Both the position numbers and the translations under genes were made by a program. The notes beneath the pieces were generated by a model that worked only from the letters and a program-made list of their open reading frames with translations, did not search any database and was not told the DNA's origin. Of a DNA stretch of 64,000 bases, positions 13,621 through 24,574 are shown piece after piece. The stretch covers positions 1,302,001 through 1,366,000 of the forward strand of contig CM027382.1 in NCBI GenBank assembly GCA_015680905.1, in the 5' to 3' direction. This DNA is from Coptis chinensis (Eukaryota; Streptophyta; Magnoliopsida; Ranunculales; Ranunculaceae). How positions within the stretch are numbered: the first letter of the stretch is position 1; every line of letters starts with the position of its first letter.

Positions 13621-14943
13621 CCCCCCCCCCCTCCCTCCCGCCCCGTTCCTTTTTCTTCCAACAGTGGTAAACTGATATACGTAACGTATGTATTTCATGT
13701 GCAAAAATTGATAAATTAAAGTTATTCTTCTTCTTCATGCCATCTCTGCTTTGCATTTTTTTTTCAGGTCTTTTCTGGTGCCAAACCCCTGTTGGATAAA
13801 ACTTTGGGCATTCTTGTGGAAGGCTTGATTGATACGTTTCTTAGTCTTTTCCATGAGAACGAAGCCAAAAATCTAAAGTCATTGGACCCAAATGGTTTCT
13901 GTCAGCTCATGCTTGAGGTGAAGTTATGCTATGCACTCAGGCTTTCCTCGGTTTCTTGCATTAATTATAGAATATTTCTGTGTTAAGCTCCGACTAAAAA
14001 AGAATAAAAATTACTGCAAGCAAATGTCAGGCATGATTTCTAAACGGATGAATTGTTGACATGTTCTTTTGCAGCTTGAATATTTCGAGACTATACTAAA
14101 TCCGTATTTTACACCTGATGCAAGTGAGTCTCTTAAGTCTTTGCAAGCAGTGTTGTTAGAGAAAGCCTGTGAGAATGTGACTGAAATTTCAGAAAATCCT
14201 GGGCATCATCGCCGTCCAACTCGTGGGAGTGAGGAAGCAGTTGCTGATGATAGACACCAAGGGATGAGTGTGTCACCGGATGACTTAATAGTAAGACTTC
14301 TCCTGTAATCACTCTTTCACTTGTTCTCTGATATTTTAAGAATGAGTAAATATGATCATATTAGGTTAACAAGATACATGTGTAAAGGGCTTCAAAACCA
14401 CTGAACAGTTGGTTCCTATGGGGTTAAACCTAAATTGTGTCCATAGGATGAGTTTAGCCTGTAATAATCATCTTTTCGGAAATATAAAAAATTAAGGTAT
14501 ATTATCAAATACAATAGGCATTTGTGTGTCCAACATGGACATGTGGATACGCATCCGATTACTTTTGAAATATGGAGTGTCCATGCAACATACTTAGGAT
14601 CCAAGTCTTCGTGGATCCAACCTCCTTGAGTTTTATGCCCAAGTTATTGAAGAGGGATTGGAGATATATTTCCCCTCCACTACAATATTCTTTACCCCCT
14701 GTTAAATTAGCTCCATGTTTGCTTCAGGCACTTGCACAACAGTATAGCACAGAACTGCTCCAAGCTGAGCTCGAGAGGACACGGATCAATACTGCATGTT
14801 TTGTGGAGTCTATTCCATTAGACTCGGTTCCCGAACCCGTTAAATCTGCTTACTCTAATTTTAGAGGAACAATGGATTCTCCAAGCTTCAGAGGATCACA
14901 GCCAGTTGGGTCCCCAGGATTTTCAAGGCAAAGACGCAGATGA
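4482..14943 (+). CDS. SEC5: Exocyst complex component SEC5 (complete, 21 exons)
   Basis: SEC5 is a subunit of the octameric exocyst that tethers secretory vesicles to the plasma membrane. Exons: 4482-4823, 5260-5411, 5496-5590, 6799-6993, 7473-7600, 7686-7844, 8343-8447, 8995-9069, 9214-9351, 9465-9653, 10409-10552, 11363-11489, 11574-11784, 12092-12207, 12311-12548, 12904-12997, 13338-13415, 13528-13584, 13768-13917, 14075-14290, 14728-14943. The sum is 3,225 nt, or 1,074 residues, close to plant SEC5 (about 1,090). Family signatures are VDPLGLGIIDNKSLRL, FDPKLFLSRIHQNTCAADLE, QAEKIRSVQGMLQRFRTLFN and the basic end RQRRR. The N-terminus (MSSDSDDIDEDELLQIALKE) matches the family start. An in-frame upstream ATG at 4392 would add residues not expected in the family. 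Intron 11 (10553-11362) has a GC donor (AAG|GCGAGT); the rest are GT-AG. No disabling change was seen. Confidence 0.96.
8757..8912. repeat. Two-copy 78-bp tandem repeat in SEC5 intron 7
   Basis: The phrase aatgtgaatttgRGTAAAG to gtagtagttgcttc occurs at about 8757 and again at about 8835, with a period of 78 bp and only a few differences. It lies wholly within an intron and looks like a recent tandem duplication. Confidence 0.85.
13585..13640. repeat. (CT)n / poly-C low-complexity tract in SEC5 intron 18
   Basis: A TC dinucleotide run is followed by a long C run and CCCTCCC. It begins at the splice donor of exon 18, so the pyrimidine tract starts within the first bases of the intron. Confidence 0.95.
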
Positions 14944-16058
14944 CGGCAATTGTTATTCTTTATTGGTTGATGTATCTGTGTTGTAATAACTCCTCATGAA
15001 AATATAAGCTTATTTTTCATTTATTGTAGTTGTTTCTAGTTTTAAATACTACGAATGCATTGATTTCTTAGAATATTTTTTCAAATGAACCAAAAAAAGA
15101 AAAGAAAAGAGAGTTGTTCGCTATTTAGTCGTGCTTGTGAAGTGTGCCTGTATTAGCATACGTAGTGATGCATTTGAAAGCTCTTGTTTATGGAGAGGAC
15201 GTTGATTACCAATTGCTGATCCATGGAAAAGTTATGTTGTTTTCGTCAACTGTATCTATAAGTTTTGTGGGATATGTTGTACGTCAAGATTCGAACCATT
15301 GGGTTTGGTTAACTGATTTTGCCGCATGTCCGAAAAGGTTTCTTTGGTATGACCAATGGTCCTGTGAAATGCAAGGCAGCCATAACTGTAGCAGTCCCAT
15401 GCTTCTGCTTGCAGCGTTTGAATAATGCCCGATGTTGATTCTACTGTTACAGTGGCGACTCAATCCGATGTTGATTCTACTGTTACAGTGGCGACTCAAT
15501 GGGAAAATGTCCAATATTGTTGCAGCGTTTGTTCCGTTTTGGGCCCACTCAGAATTTCCACTGTTCATACTCAAAAGCAATATTGAATCATATCTCCTAA
15601 GCAGTCCTGAAGCATCTCAAAAAGTTGAAGCGCTGTCGGTAGCTTAGAAAAGTGAGAACCTAGTAAATAAAATGCTTCAATAATTACTAAATGAAAGACT
15701 TCTTCCAAGATATATTTGTTATTCTCATCCAAAACTCAAGTCATTCTCATTTCTCAACATAATGACAGAAATGTTTAAAATGTTCTCAACCATGAAAAAG
15801 TCCTATAGATAACATAGAAAATAAAACAATTATAGTGTACCCGAAGAATATAATATTTCAAGTACAACTCAACAACTTAAGTAACACTTGTCGACACAAG
15901 CCAACTTTTGTTATATATATATATATATATATATAAATATAAAATATTAATGTCCACCGGATAGTGAGATAACTCAGAGCTGATCGATACCAAACATAGA
16001 ATGTTTTTTTTTATAGTTTTACTGACACTATTATTATTCAAAATTAGTATATTAAAAA
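14944..16058. other. Intergenic between convergent SEC5 and PB1 genes
   Basis: This region holds the SEC5 3' UTR (poly-A-rich around 15,090), an (AT)n run near 15,914-15,934 and the PB1 gene 3' UTR. Open frames of 93 and 98 codons on opposite strands around 15,144-15,580 overlap the 36-bp tandem duplication and resemble no protein I know. I see no supported gene. Confidence 0.6.
15429..15500. repeat. Perfect two-copy 36-bp tandem repeat
   Basis: Two adjacent 36-bp units both run from ccgatgttgattctactg to tggcgactcaat (15429-15464 and 15465-15500). They are identical, so the duplication is recent or the result of slippage. Confidence 0.95.
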
Positions 16059-17510
16059 TCAAAGAGGTGGCTTCACAACCTTGACATCAGGATTTAAAGC
16101 ACCAGCTTGTCTCGGGTCCACACCAACAGTGGTAACCGCCGTTGGATAAGAAGAAGTCATCACTACTCCACTTGGTGGTGGTGGCGCAGTATAGTAGACT
16201 TGCCTTCCCGCACTATCAAACGCCACTTGTGTACTATACCCACCTGTTTCTCCCATCATCATTTTCGTGATTTGAGGCAGTGCCTGTACTTGTTGTGGTT
16301 GTGGTTGCTGCTGCATCTGTTGCTGCTGAAGAACTGGTGGTGGTGGTGGGCCCATACTATACACCGGTTGTTCCCTGTAAACATCCGGTACACCTCTTTG
16401 TTGCACTCCTACTCCTACTCCATAATAACCCTGACCACCACCCATTTGTCCGGTAACCTGTCGCACATTCATCGCCGGAGTATTATACCTTCCCGCCACC
16501 GGTGGTGGCGGAACAATATACACCGGTTGCTGTTGGTTTTGCTGCATCTGACTTTCTACTCCGGGAACCGGATCTGAATACCCTCCTCCGGTCACTGCCG
16601 ACATATTTCTATCTTGCCAATAACCACCAGCCGGCATCTGACGTGGCACCGGAACAACCGTCGGAGCTGGTTTTTCCGGCATGAAAAAATCACCTTGAAA
16701 TCCTCTACCAGTCATATTTAGATTCTCCTCATTTTTCCTAATAAACATAGCTTGTTGTTGTTGTTGTTCCTGATTTGCAATCTGCAGCCTCTGTAACTCT
16801 TGTATCTGTCTTTGAATCTCATCATTCCGATCCGAAATATCAGGCAATTTCGGTTCTGAAATCGATAATTCAATCTTCTGATCCGGTAATTTCGGCTTTT
16901 CGAAACCGAACAAGAAATCTTGATTCGAAGCAGTAGAACATGGAGACGATGATTGAATACTAGGTACCGAATTCAACGCGTCTACAAACCACTGTTGATT
17001 CGGTTTATCACCACCATCAGTTGAAAAACTCGATTGATTTGAATTATTATTACTATTCAAAACAAACAAAAACAGCCTTAATCTAGCTGGTCTAGCACCA
17101 CCACCACCACCACCACCACCACCAGTACTAGTACTACGATAAAGACGATCATATTCTAGCATCATATGTTCAAGATCTTCATCATTAGTAACTGAAATCA
17201 AAGCATCTAAATCTTCACCTGGTAATTGATATTTGAAACAAATATCAGAATCACTACAAATCGTTGAGAGTTTTGAGATGATGTTTGAGAATTTAATGTT
17301 TCGATCCATTGATAAGATTTTCGTATCTCCACCAACGTAAGACAGTTGATTATCGTGTGGTCTCGGGAGGATTTTTCCACCGTAGCTACACATGAATTTC
17401 ACTTTGTAGTTTGAAGATTGTTGTTGTTGTTGTTGGTCATCCCATGATTCAGATCGGGGTGATGAGTCGTGTGAATCGGGGTATGATGACGTGTAAGGAT
17501 AGTTTTCCAT
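16059..17510 (-). CDS. PB1-domain protein (octicosapeptide/Phox/Bem1p family), intronless
   Basis: This gives a 483-residue single-exon product. The start at 17510 (MENYPYTSS) is chosen because it matches plant PB1 proteins; the open frame runs 52 codons further upstream without conserved sequence. The PB1 domain covers about residues 35-125. It has the basic lysine strand (KVKFMCSYGGKI) near the start and the acidic OPCA-like motif (GEDLDALISVTNDEDLEHMM) near the end, so it has both interaction faces. Low-complexity runs follow: polyQ before the domain, a nine-glycine run just after it, then Q/P-rich and PPPP segments to the C-terminus. PB1 domains form front-to-back hetero- or homo-oligomers. 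The cellular role of this plant subfamily is not clear from sequence. It is convergent with SEC5. Confidence 0.9.
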   Translation of the reverse strand: MENYPYTSSYPDSHDSSPRSESWDDQQQQQQSSNYKVKFMCSYGGKILPRPHDNQLSYVGGDTKILSMDRNIKFSNIISKLSTICSDSDICFKYQLPGEDLDALISVTNDEDLEHMMLEYDRLYRSTSTGGGGGGGGGARPARLRLFLFVLNSNNNSNQSSFSTDGGDKPNQQWFVDALNSVPSIQSSSPCSTASNQDFLFGFEKPKLPDQKIELSISEPKLPDISDRNDEIQRQIQELQRLQIANQEQQQQQAMFIRKNEENLNMTGRGFQGDFFMPEKPAPTVVPVPRQMPAGGYWQDRNMSAVTGGGYSDPVPGVESQMQQNQQQPVYIVPPPPVAGRYNTPAMNVRQVTGQMGGGQGYYGVGVGVQQRGVPDVYREQPVYSMGPPPPPVLQQQQMQQQPQPQQVQALPQITKMMMGETGGYSTQVAFDSAGRQVYYTAPPPPSGVVMTSSYPTAVTTVGVDPRQAGALNPDVKVVKPPL

Positions 17511-18659
17511 TGTAATTTTAGGGTTTTGGCATTTGAGGAAGAGAGAGTTTTTATTTTCTTGGGTCTCGTTTTTATTATTTTCTTTGGAAGAAATGAAACA
17601 CAAGAGATATATGGGAAGCAACAATGATTGGTTTGGGGACCGCGGTGTAATTAAGATCAACGCCACGTATATGCTTTCACGCGTTACGAGATATTATTCT
17701 AGTACACCACTCTGTCGACTATCCATTTCAATGAAATACACGTGCAATTCACAATCGTAAAGCTGTTTTCTTCTACCAAGTTTAATTCTCTTCTTTCTCC
17801 ACGAAGAATTAAGGACGGAGATATAATCAGTGCCCAAAATATCGCCGATTATAAGTCCTATGTGCCCTTCAACCGATCCGATCAAGAAAAAATTTAGAGA
17901 TCTAAGTTGGTGTTATAAAATTGGTGATTTTTTCTGTTTAATCGGAAAATCGGTATAAAAAAGCCGATTAATAAGATTATAGGTTTTTTTTTTTTTAACC
18001 CACAAAAAAGTTCAAAAAAGAAAAACCCACGAATCTATATATTGAAAACGTTACACTTCACGGAGAAAAAATAATTAAAACCGTAAAAAATGAAAAATCA
18101 CCAAAGAAAACTCTTAGGCCAGCTAGCACTTCACCACTCAGGCAGTCAAGCTTGTAGTTTTTTTACTTTATTTTGTTTTAAGTTGTTATATCACTTATAT
18201 GTGACATCTCTACACTATATGATAGTCGGCACTTCTCAACCGAATAGTGTATTTATAATCTCTCAATTTTAAGATTTTAGAACCACCTCCCTACGTTTAT
18301 TTAAATTATATCTCTCTTATTTATTAATTACAATTGGCTCCCTGATCTCTATTAAAATTGAACCACCTCCTTCTTCAATAATTTTAGGATAATCTTCTTA
18401 ATTTAAAAGCTAAAATTTATGTATAGAAATTGTATATCTTCCCATTTTAGAAAATTGTTTTCTTTTCTTAGTGAGAGATTCACAAAAAAATTGTTTTCTT
18501 TAGTTTTTTTTTAACAATTTTCATTTTATTTCTTTACAACTTGGCTTAACCGATATCATTAGACATTTTGATATATGCTAGTATATTATAGGTTAATTAA
18601 GGCGATTAATCGTTATAAGCTCTTGGAGCGATTTGCTCCCGATTAGCGCTTAAACTGTA
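17511..18659. other. PB1 gene upstream region and decayed repeat sequence
   Basis: This contains the PB1 5' UTR and promoter. From 17831 there is a sequence, GCCCAAAATATCGCCGAT, identical in type to the left end of the CGATAT MITE family; its matching right end is only at about 18,997. The stretch between is AT-rich, with CGATTAA-type phrases at 17,935-17,980 and 18,600-18,650, and contains no gene. It may be a MITE of this family split by later insertion, but I found no target duplication that proves it. Confidence 0.5.
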
Positions 18660-18997
18660 CAGACACCGACATTAATATATTCGATATATCTCAACCGAAT
18701 ATTGAATATATTTTTTTCCGATATATATTACAATTTCCGATATAACAATATATATCGATCGATATATCTGATATAAATTGTTGACTTTTATCAATATTGT
18801 TGATTTTAATCAAATATTGTTGATTTTAACCAATATATTGATGATATTTATAATATAATCAACGATATTTCTAATATATCAATATACAAAATAAAATTTT
18901 AACTGGTCAACAAAAAAATAGATATTTGTGATATATCTGATATATATTAGTTTTTGGATACATCAAAATATCCACTGAATTCGATATTTTGGGCGTT
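18660..18997. mobile_element. CGATAT-rich MITE, copy 2 (left end missing)
   Basis: This is collinear with the 28-kb copy, from the phrase attcgatatatctcaaccga through the ACAAAATAAAATTTTAACTGG block to the right end cgatattttgggc. The usual left terminus is absent at the expected place. No 8-bp duplication is visible. A left-end-like sequence 830 bp upstream (17831) may be its displaced partner. Confidence 0.7.
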
Positions 18998-19354
18998 CGA
19001 TGATCTAAGGAAAAGGAATTTTAGAATCTGTACTGGAAAACAATTCTCAATCATAATAAATGTCAGTGGGAACCACCGAAGAAACTCAAGAAAGCAATTG
19101 GGGTGAAAGAAGAAGTCCAAGTTCAAGATAGGGTCAGTGGGTCAGTAATCACTAATATTTCAACACACATCGCAACTGTATTATAGTCTGCAATAAAGAA
19201 AGGAGAGGAAATTATTTCATATATGACATAAACCTCTACTACTACAGACTCAATGAAACTTCAAATCCCGTTGATGTAAAAAACATGAAAGAAAAAGAAA
19301 CATGATCCAGTCCAACAGTAATAATCTCCCTTCCGATTAAGCTGTATATCTCCA

Positions 19355-21301
19355 TCAAGCAGTCCTTAATGGTGGTGAAACCAATATTACACCATCTCCC
19401 CTAACAAACAGATACTGAACATTTCGCTTTGTAGTCTGAAACACAAACAAAACAAGAGAGCGAAATCATATTGATGATTAACTTGTTCAAAACATCGAAG
19501 GCATAACTAAGATTAAACCATAAAAAAAAAAAAAAAACGTGTAGAGAAGTATATGCAGTTTGCCTAGATTTCTCTTTTCCATCACATGCTATGTACCTAC
19601 TGTTTTTGAGTCATTTTCTTTCTTTTTAATTGTGAATTTATTTCTTATACTAGAGAGGATCATGTCGTAAAGAATCTCTCATCGCCTAAGTAGATCTTTC
19701 TTTTGTCAAACGAAATACCCATATGACGCCAATGAAGGGATCGACCCCACTCAGAGCCTCAGAGTGGTAACGAGGAAGACTACCAAGAGTTGTCGAGTTG
19801 AGGCCTGTACTAGATCATATGACACTTAAATGCTCAATGTTGTCAAGTACAATTAATTCAGATAATGCCTGGATCATATATGCTTTCTTTCTTAGGTGTG
19901 CAAAATAATTTAATTAAAGCTATTTGATTAGACATTTTAAAGAGCTGGTGATCATAATTAATATATAAATGCAATGAAGCTTGACTTCAGCATGAGCAAA
20001 CATTCAAGGCAGAAGCTTACGAAAAGGTCTTAACAAGGGAACTATGTGCTCTGCATTAGCAAGTACGCTAATGTAAGAAATGTTACGTAAATTAACTCTA
20101 CCATGAAAACCTGTTAGACAAGATGTGGAACCTTCTAGGTACAATAAGATCAATGGGTTAACTAGCAAAGAAAAAAAAAGGGTCAATGGGTATTGTAATC
20201 CAAAAGTGTTAACATCTCAAGAGTTTCCAGAACTCAGTTTTTGAGCTACTCAAAATTCCAGAAATTTTCAAATCTCTACCTATGGTTATCTCACCAGTAT
20301 AGCTAATGAAAGAATTTGCAGCAATGTTTATACAAGAATACAGACCTAACATAAGAGAAAAGGTATAGGGCTATATCTGTTATTTCCCTTCCTATTAGGG
20401 CATCTCCAATGGAGAGTGTAGATATACACTTCCACCTAGGCTCCACATAGGAGCCACTAGACTTTTACCCCCGCAATTCCACGTTACCATACAGTGTTAG
20501 ATTTACACCCTAGGTGATGAGCCAAAGGAGAGTGATAGCAGTTTGTAAATTAAGTTCACGGGCGTTATATAAAACAATGTACTAGTGTGTTTTCTAAATT
20601 CTAATCTAAACGTCATCAGAAATGACATGCCATCATAAATACAGTACAACTTCCCTCCAGTTTAAAAAGTCAACACGTGGCTTTTTGTTTCTTTTGTGTA
20701 ATAATACTTATTTTTGGAATTCTTGTCTTGTGGTCTAATGTGACCTAACACAGCAGGAACGCCATTTCGAAAATCGTCTGAATCATTTTAACACACACGT
20801 GAGACCAAATAATGCCTGTCTCTTTTAAGTGGTGTGTATCCCAGGGGGGGAATTTCCCAACGAGTTTACAAATTGTTAGCTAACATATACGGTATACATA
20901 CTCCATTGGGAGTGTCTTTTTTAAGTTGGAGGTGTGAAATTTACCTACTCTACGCTTTACACCTCCCATTGGAGATGCCCTTATGGAGATAATTATCATG
21001 TGTTGATATGAAAACCTACCTTACTTACAAACTAAAGAAAATATACACTGTCCAAGTTTAGAATAATTCTAACACTTTTACAGTTTCGTTATCAAACAAT
21101 ATTTATGCAACAAATATTATCTCAAGTAACACCTTCCCTAGGACATTAAACTTGCAACATGGCAATTCAAAACTTATTAACATAGAAATGTGAAGAGTGG
21201 CATACCCGAATAATCTCCTCATAGGTTTCATCATCTATCTCCACTGTCGTGATAGTTTCTTAAACATCCCCGAGTATCATATTCAAATGCTGGTAATGGG
21301 C
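19355..21301 (-). pseudogene. LSM3 pseudogene (exons 2 and 3 only)
   Basis: Exon 2 (21301-21206) and exon 3 (19435-19355) keep splice signals and coding sequence nearly identical to the intact LSM3 gene at 37.6-40.4 kb. Exon 3 encodes [20 protein letters not shown] then PPLRTA and stop. Exon 2 has the Sm-fold segment [10 protein letters not shown], but the next codon, Glu in the intact copy, is TAA (21262-21260). No sequence for exon 1 (the N-terminal Sm1 part) is found up to 22.6 kb, where the duplication has already ended. The copy therefore cannot make a normal LSm3 protein. A 583-bp MITE lies in its intron 2. Confidence 0.9.
20398..20980. mobile_element. Tourist-like (PIF/Harbinger) MITE with verified empty site
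   Basis: This is 583 bp with termini GGGCATCTCCAATGGAG and CCATTGGAGATGCCC (inverted repeats), flanked by TTA duplications at 20395-20397 and 20981-20983. The duplicated LSM3 locus has the uninterrupted sequence cttcctattatggag near 38,690, which is exactly the pre-insertion site with one TTA. TTA target duplication and this GGGCATCTCC terminus fit PIF/Harbinger MITEs. It has no coding capacity. Confidence 0.93.
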
Positions 21302-21749
21302 CTGAAAATTAAAACCAAACCAGTGAAAGCTAGTTAGTAAACCTCAGGAGAGAGAATCATAACACACAAATAATTCATCCCCCCACCGGTAAAGCTTTCA
21401 CTTCGACATAAGTTCCCACGCTGCTTCTTTCATGTGTTCCTTATAAGAACCAATGATGAATGCACAAAAGGAGTAAGGGAGGGAGCTGGCGAGAAGACAA
21501 CTCGCCAATTTTATAAAGTAAAACAATACACAGCAAAAAAAAAAGAGGCCAAAAATACTTATAAACTCAGCAGCTGATCTAACAAAGGTCTTTCAAATGT
21601 ATAACCCCTCCTCTCTATTTCACAAGACTTCCAACACCATATGAAAAGCTTTATTTTGGGCTTTGGAGGATAGTATGCTAAACCAAAGCCGGTTTATCTC
21701 TAAGAACAATATGAACTAGTGATGCCCAAAAACAATATAAAGGTAGTCA

Positions 21750-21905
21750 AGTGAGCGGAGCGAACGTTCTGGGCCGAGTGGGGGTATGTGGACAAAAAGT
21801 CATTTGGTTGGTTTCTGTCAGTCCTCATTCCTCATCTCTTCTCTTCATCCCTCTCCACTCTCCCTCTCCGTTCACGCCCCCACTGCATAGCAGTACGCTG
21901 TCGAG
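21750..21905. mobile_element. Short CT-rich terminal-repeat element, copy 1
   Basis: It begins gtgagcggagcgaacgttct and ends near gttcacgcccccactgcata. The interior has GGTTGGTTTCTGTC followed by a CT-rich tract. A reverse-oriented relative lies at about 40708-40915. The LSM3 paralogous segment (about 39,380-39,405) lacks it. Exact ends are uncertain and no clear target duplication was seen. Confidence 0.6.
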
Positions 21906-22115
21906 AGTCGAGACCATACAGGGGTAAGGCTGTTCATTGCAACTTTCAATCACTAGATAATTTTATCCATTCCATAATTATATTTAATCCATTTAAAGGA
22001 AATGGTCAAACACAAAATCTTTGCCTTGGATCCGTCTATTACCCTAAAACCACACAAAGATAAACTCCACGACAGATCTACCCAAGCATAAACCCCATGG
22101 CTTACATCCTAGACT

Positions 22116-22657
22116 AGGTACAACACATTCCCTATACTAAACATTTATATAGGACTAGCTAGACTCAAACAACTTCCTTCCCGAGCAAAAATCAATGAGA
22201 TAAACAAACAAACAAACAAACGGGTAAAGTATAAAGTAGACGGACCAAACTTGATATGGAGGAAGGCATGCATTCAACCTTATCTCAATGCACAAGCACA
22301 CACAAATAACCACAGCGACATATCATATATACTCAAAAAGTTGGTGGAATCCATAACTTACCAAGCACAAACTCATGTATAGGAATAGTTCTCCATCTGC
22401 GCGCGTTAGAGAAGAGCAGAAGAAGAGGAGTTGAAATGAATTTATTTCGTGGCTCTCTTTTTTCGAGTTTTTCTTCTTCGGAAATGTGGATTGTCGTTAT
22501 GAAACACACGTGCAGTTCACATGTTGGCACTGTGTCATGGTGTGTTCGGTCCATGAAATGCTAGAACAAGTGAACAACCAACCTTGCTGATCTGCAGGTC
22601 CTACATTCTGCTTCATAGTTAGTTACCCACACACCCTGAACAAGTACACCAACTATT
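22116..22657. other. Gene-less spacer
   Basis: This follows the end of the segmental duplication. It is AT-rich with an (AAAC)n run near 22,205-22,220. A 73-codon minus-strand open frame (22333-22554) resembles nothing known. Confidence 0.5.
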
Positions 22658-23272
22658 TGTTGGAATCTCTTGTGTATTTCTAAATACTAGTGTGTGTGTG
22701 CAAAGTGGAAGAGATGAACAAATGGTATTCTCGCCACTTTAAAAAGATAGTAGATAGTCCCAGCGTTGGTTATCCACCATCGGGTAGGGTTGGTTCGGGC
22801 CCTCGGGCTTGTTGTGGGTAGTGGTTTGACCAATAATAGCCTAAACTTGTTTTGCCTTTTTTTTTAAATCAAGTTTCAAGAGGTGTTTATTAGGAGTTGG
22901 TCTCTCTTTCTCCTAATCTCTATAAATGGATTTGTGAGTCCATAGAAAATAGACTTGATCGAACTCAACTCGAGGAGAAACGAAAACTCAAACCAGTCCT
23001 TTTCTTCTTCTTCTTCTCACGTGCGGAGAGTTATATTGCCGCTCTGTAGAGGGTAGTCGCGTTAGTGCAAAGTCGGTCGCGCTTAACCATTGAATCTATG
23101 GAGAAGAAGACGCTTCGTTGTCGCTTCGCACCATTGGAAGGGGCGAAATCTTTCCATAAGGACGTTCTAATCAGCGCCTTGGTTATTCCCTTCCATCCTT
23201 GTCCTTGTTTCTTCATTGCTACTGTTCCTTCTGTTCTACTTTAGTTGCTGTGTTCATACAACTATTCTAACA
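22658..23272. mobile_element. Solo LTR, Copia-type fossil
   Basis: This is a 615-bp LTR with termini TGTTGGAAT and ATTCTAACA, flanked by a 5-bp direct duplication, ctatt (22653-22657 and 23273-23277). A TATA-like ctataaatg lies near 22,919. No internal coding region or second LTR is present, so it is a solo LTR left by recombination. The intact termini and target duplication suggest moderate age. Confidence 0.85.
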
Positions 23273-23330
23273 CTATTTGCTTACCATGAACAACAAAAGT
23301 ACACCAACTATTTTTTTGTTTTTCATTAAT

Positions 23331-23430
23331 GCCGAATAGCAAATTCGGTAAAATTTTTGGGTGATAATACCAAAGATTGCCAACATCAAAGAGTCACTGA
23401 TCTTATTTAAAATAGGTTTAAAAAAAAATA
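23331..23430 (+). mobile_element. Degenerate tRNA-derived SINE fragment
   Basis: The stretch from gccgaatagcaaattcggta to cttatttaaaataggttt is collinear with the SINE at 34629-34755. It has lost the short segment around the pol III B box and ends in an A-rich tail. Box A is degenerate. It lies just downstream of the solo LTR. Confidence 0.7.
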
Positions 23431-24140
23431 GAAAATTGTACACTCCAATTAGCGGCTAATTTTATATCAATTTAGAGTTGGTTATTGTATTTAAAGTCAA
23501 CTACCAATTACATGAAAAATACGTCTAATTAGAGCATACAATCGGAATTATAACAAATTTAGGCACTTTATTAAATGCCCAAGTCTTATCTCAAAATTAG
23601 GGTTTGGCCTCCAAACTTTAACGGTAAATTAGGGTTTGGTCATAAGGGTAAATGTGTCAATATATAAAATATGGATGTGCAACCGTCAATTTTGACCTAA
23701 ATACAAATAAACGATCAATAGGTGACCAACTGCAAATTATCCAATTGAAAAATGGCCCAAAAGCCAAATAGCCTATATATATTGGCTACGTTGAGATACA
23801 GAAAATGACATATGGAATTAACATACGCAATTCTATCTCCTATACAATGAACTAAAAGCTGATTTTATGGGGATGTGATCTCCACAAAAAATCAGTTTCT
23901 TTGAACATGTCTAACCCTACCAAAGGTTGAGTTTAAGTTAGAAATTTATCTGACGGTCCAGAATTTTAACACTCTTTTGACAAGACTAGACACATCCGAT
24001 TGAGCTAATTTTTTGTGGAGATACTATTCATAATATGAAGGTAATATCTACCAAAAATCAACCCTTAGAGCATTGTGCAAGTCCGCAAATGAGCGACCAT
24101 TCAATTTGAAGAACTCCGTACTTTCTGTATTTTTATAGAA
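23431..24140. other. Gene-less stretch with a decayed MITE core
   Basis: About 23,870-24,065 carries a gatctccacaaaaaatcag phrase and, 150 bp on, an inverted ttttttgtggagat phrase. The same pair of phrases forms the core of the MITE at 53.9-54.2 kb, so this is probably an old relative of that element. Nothing else is recognisable. Confidence 0.5.
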
Positions 24141-24148
24141 GTTTAGAG

Positions 24149-24559
24149 CATAGTACAAAATATCCCGATATATCGTGATATTTGGGGATATCTATCCATA
24201 TTTCAGAAAAAGATATTTAAATATCACGATATGTTTAGAGATATATATAACTGCAAATATCAGTTATATTTCGATAATATTTGCGATATTTGTGATATTT
24301 ATGGATATTTGGCGATATTTTGTATATATAACAATTTTATTTAATATTTACTATTATATTTCAAATAAATATAAATAATGTATCATGATATATCAATAAA
24401 TATCTATAATATCCACGATATTTGTCGATATTTTGGATATATCTACGATATTTGCATGTGAAAAAATGTCAAATATCCCCAAAGAGGGGGATATATCCAC
24501 GATACATATCCAGAAATTGAATATCGATAAATATCCATATCCTGATATTTTGTACTATG
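24149..24559. mobile_element. CGATAT-rich MITE, copy 3, abutting the receptor kinase gene
   Basis: This is 411 bp with a near-perfect 16-bp terminal inverted repeat (CATAGTACAAAATATC at both ends). A perfect 8-bp target duplication, gtttagag, lies at 24141-24148 and 24560-24567. The body consists of GATATT/CGATAT sub-repeats. It sits 15 bp beyond the stop codon of the receptor kinase, so it probably forms that gene's 3' UTR or polyadenylation region. Confidence 0.88.
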
Positions 24560-24574
24560 GTTTAGAGTATTCAG

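Larger units (their letters stand above)
19055..22115. repeat. Segmental duplication, copy A (paralogous to about 37255-40090)
   Basis: Long collinear similarity to the LSM3 locus at 37.3-40.1 kb is visible throughout: exon 3, intron 2, exon 2 and most of intron 1. The two copies have the same orientation. Similarity stops near the phrase cctagact(a/g)g, before exon 1. Insertions present in only one copy (20398-20980 and about 21750-21905 here; about 39531-39929 in copy B) postdate the duplication. Confidence 0.9.

Noticed and set aside
15144-15580. Overlapping open frames of 93 and 98 codons on both strands
   Set aside because: They resemble no known protein and include a 36-bp tandem repeat that creates the peptide repeat; likely chance frames.
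16107-16577. 156-codon plus-strand frame antisense to the PB1 gene
   Set aside because: It is a shadow of the low-complexity Q/P/G-rich minus-strand coding sequence.
17831-18997. One 1.17-kb CGATAT-family element from the left-end-like sequence at 17831 to the right end at 18997
   Set aside because: The ends match the family but the flanks do not form a convincing 8-bp duplication (about 4 of 8 bases). A nested insertion is possible but not shown.
19681-19790. Possible minus-strand tRNA-derived SINE shared by both LSM3 copies (B-box-like ggggtcgatccc)
   Set aside because: The B-box-like motif and gcgtcatatgggtatttcg tail are suggestive, but a clear A box and target duplication are missing.
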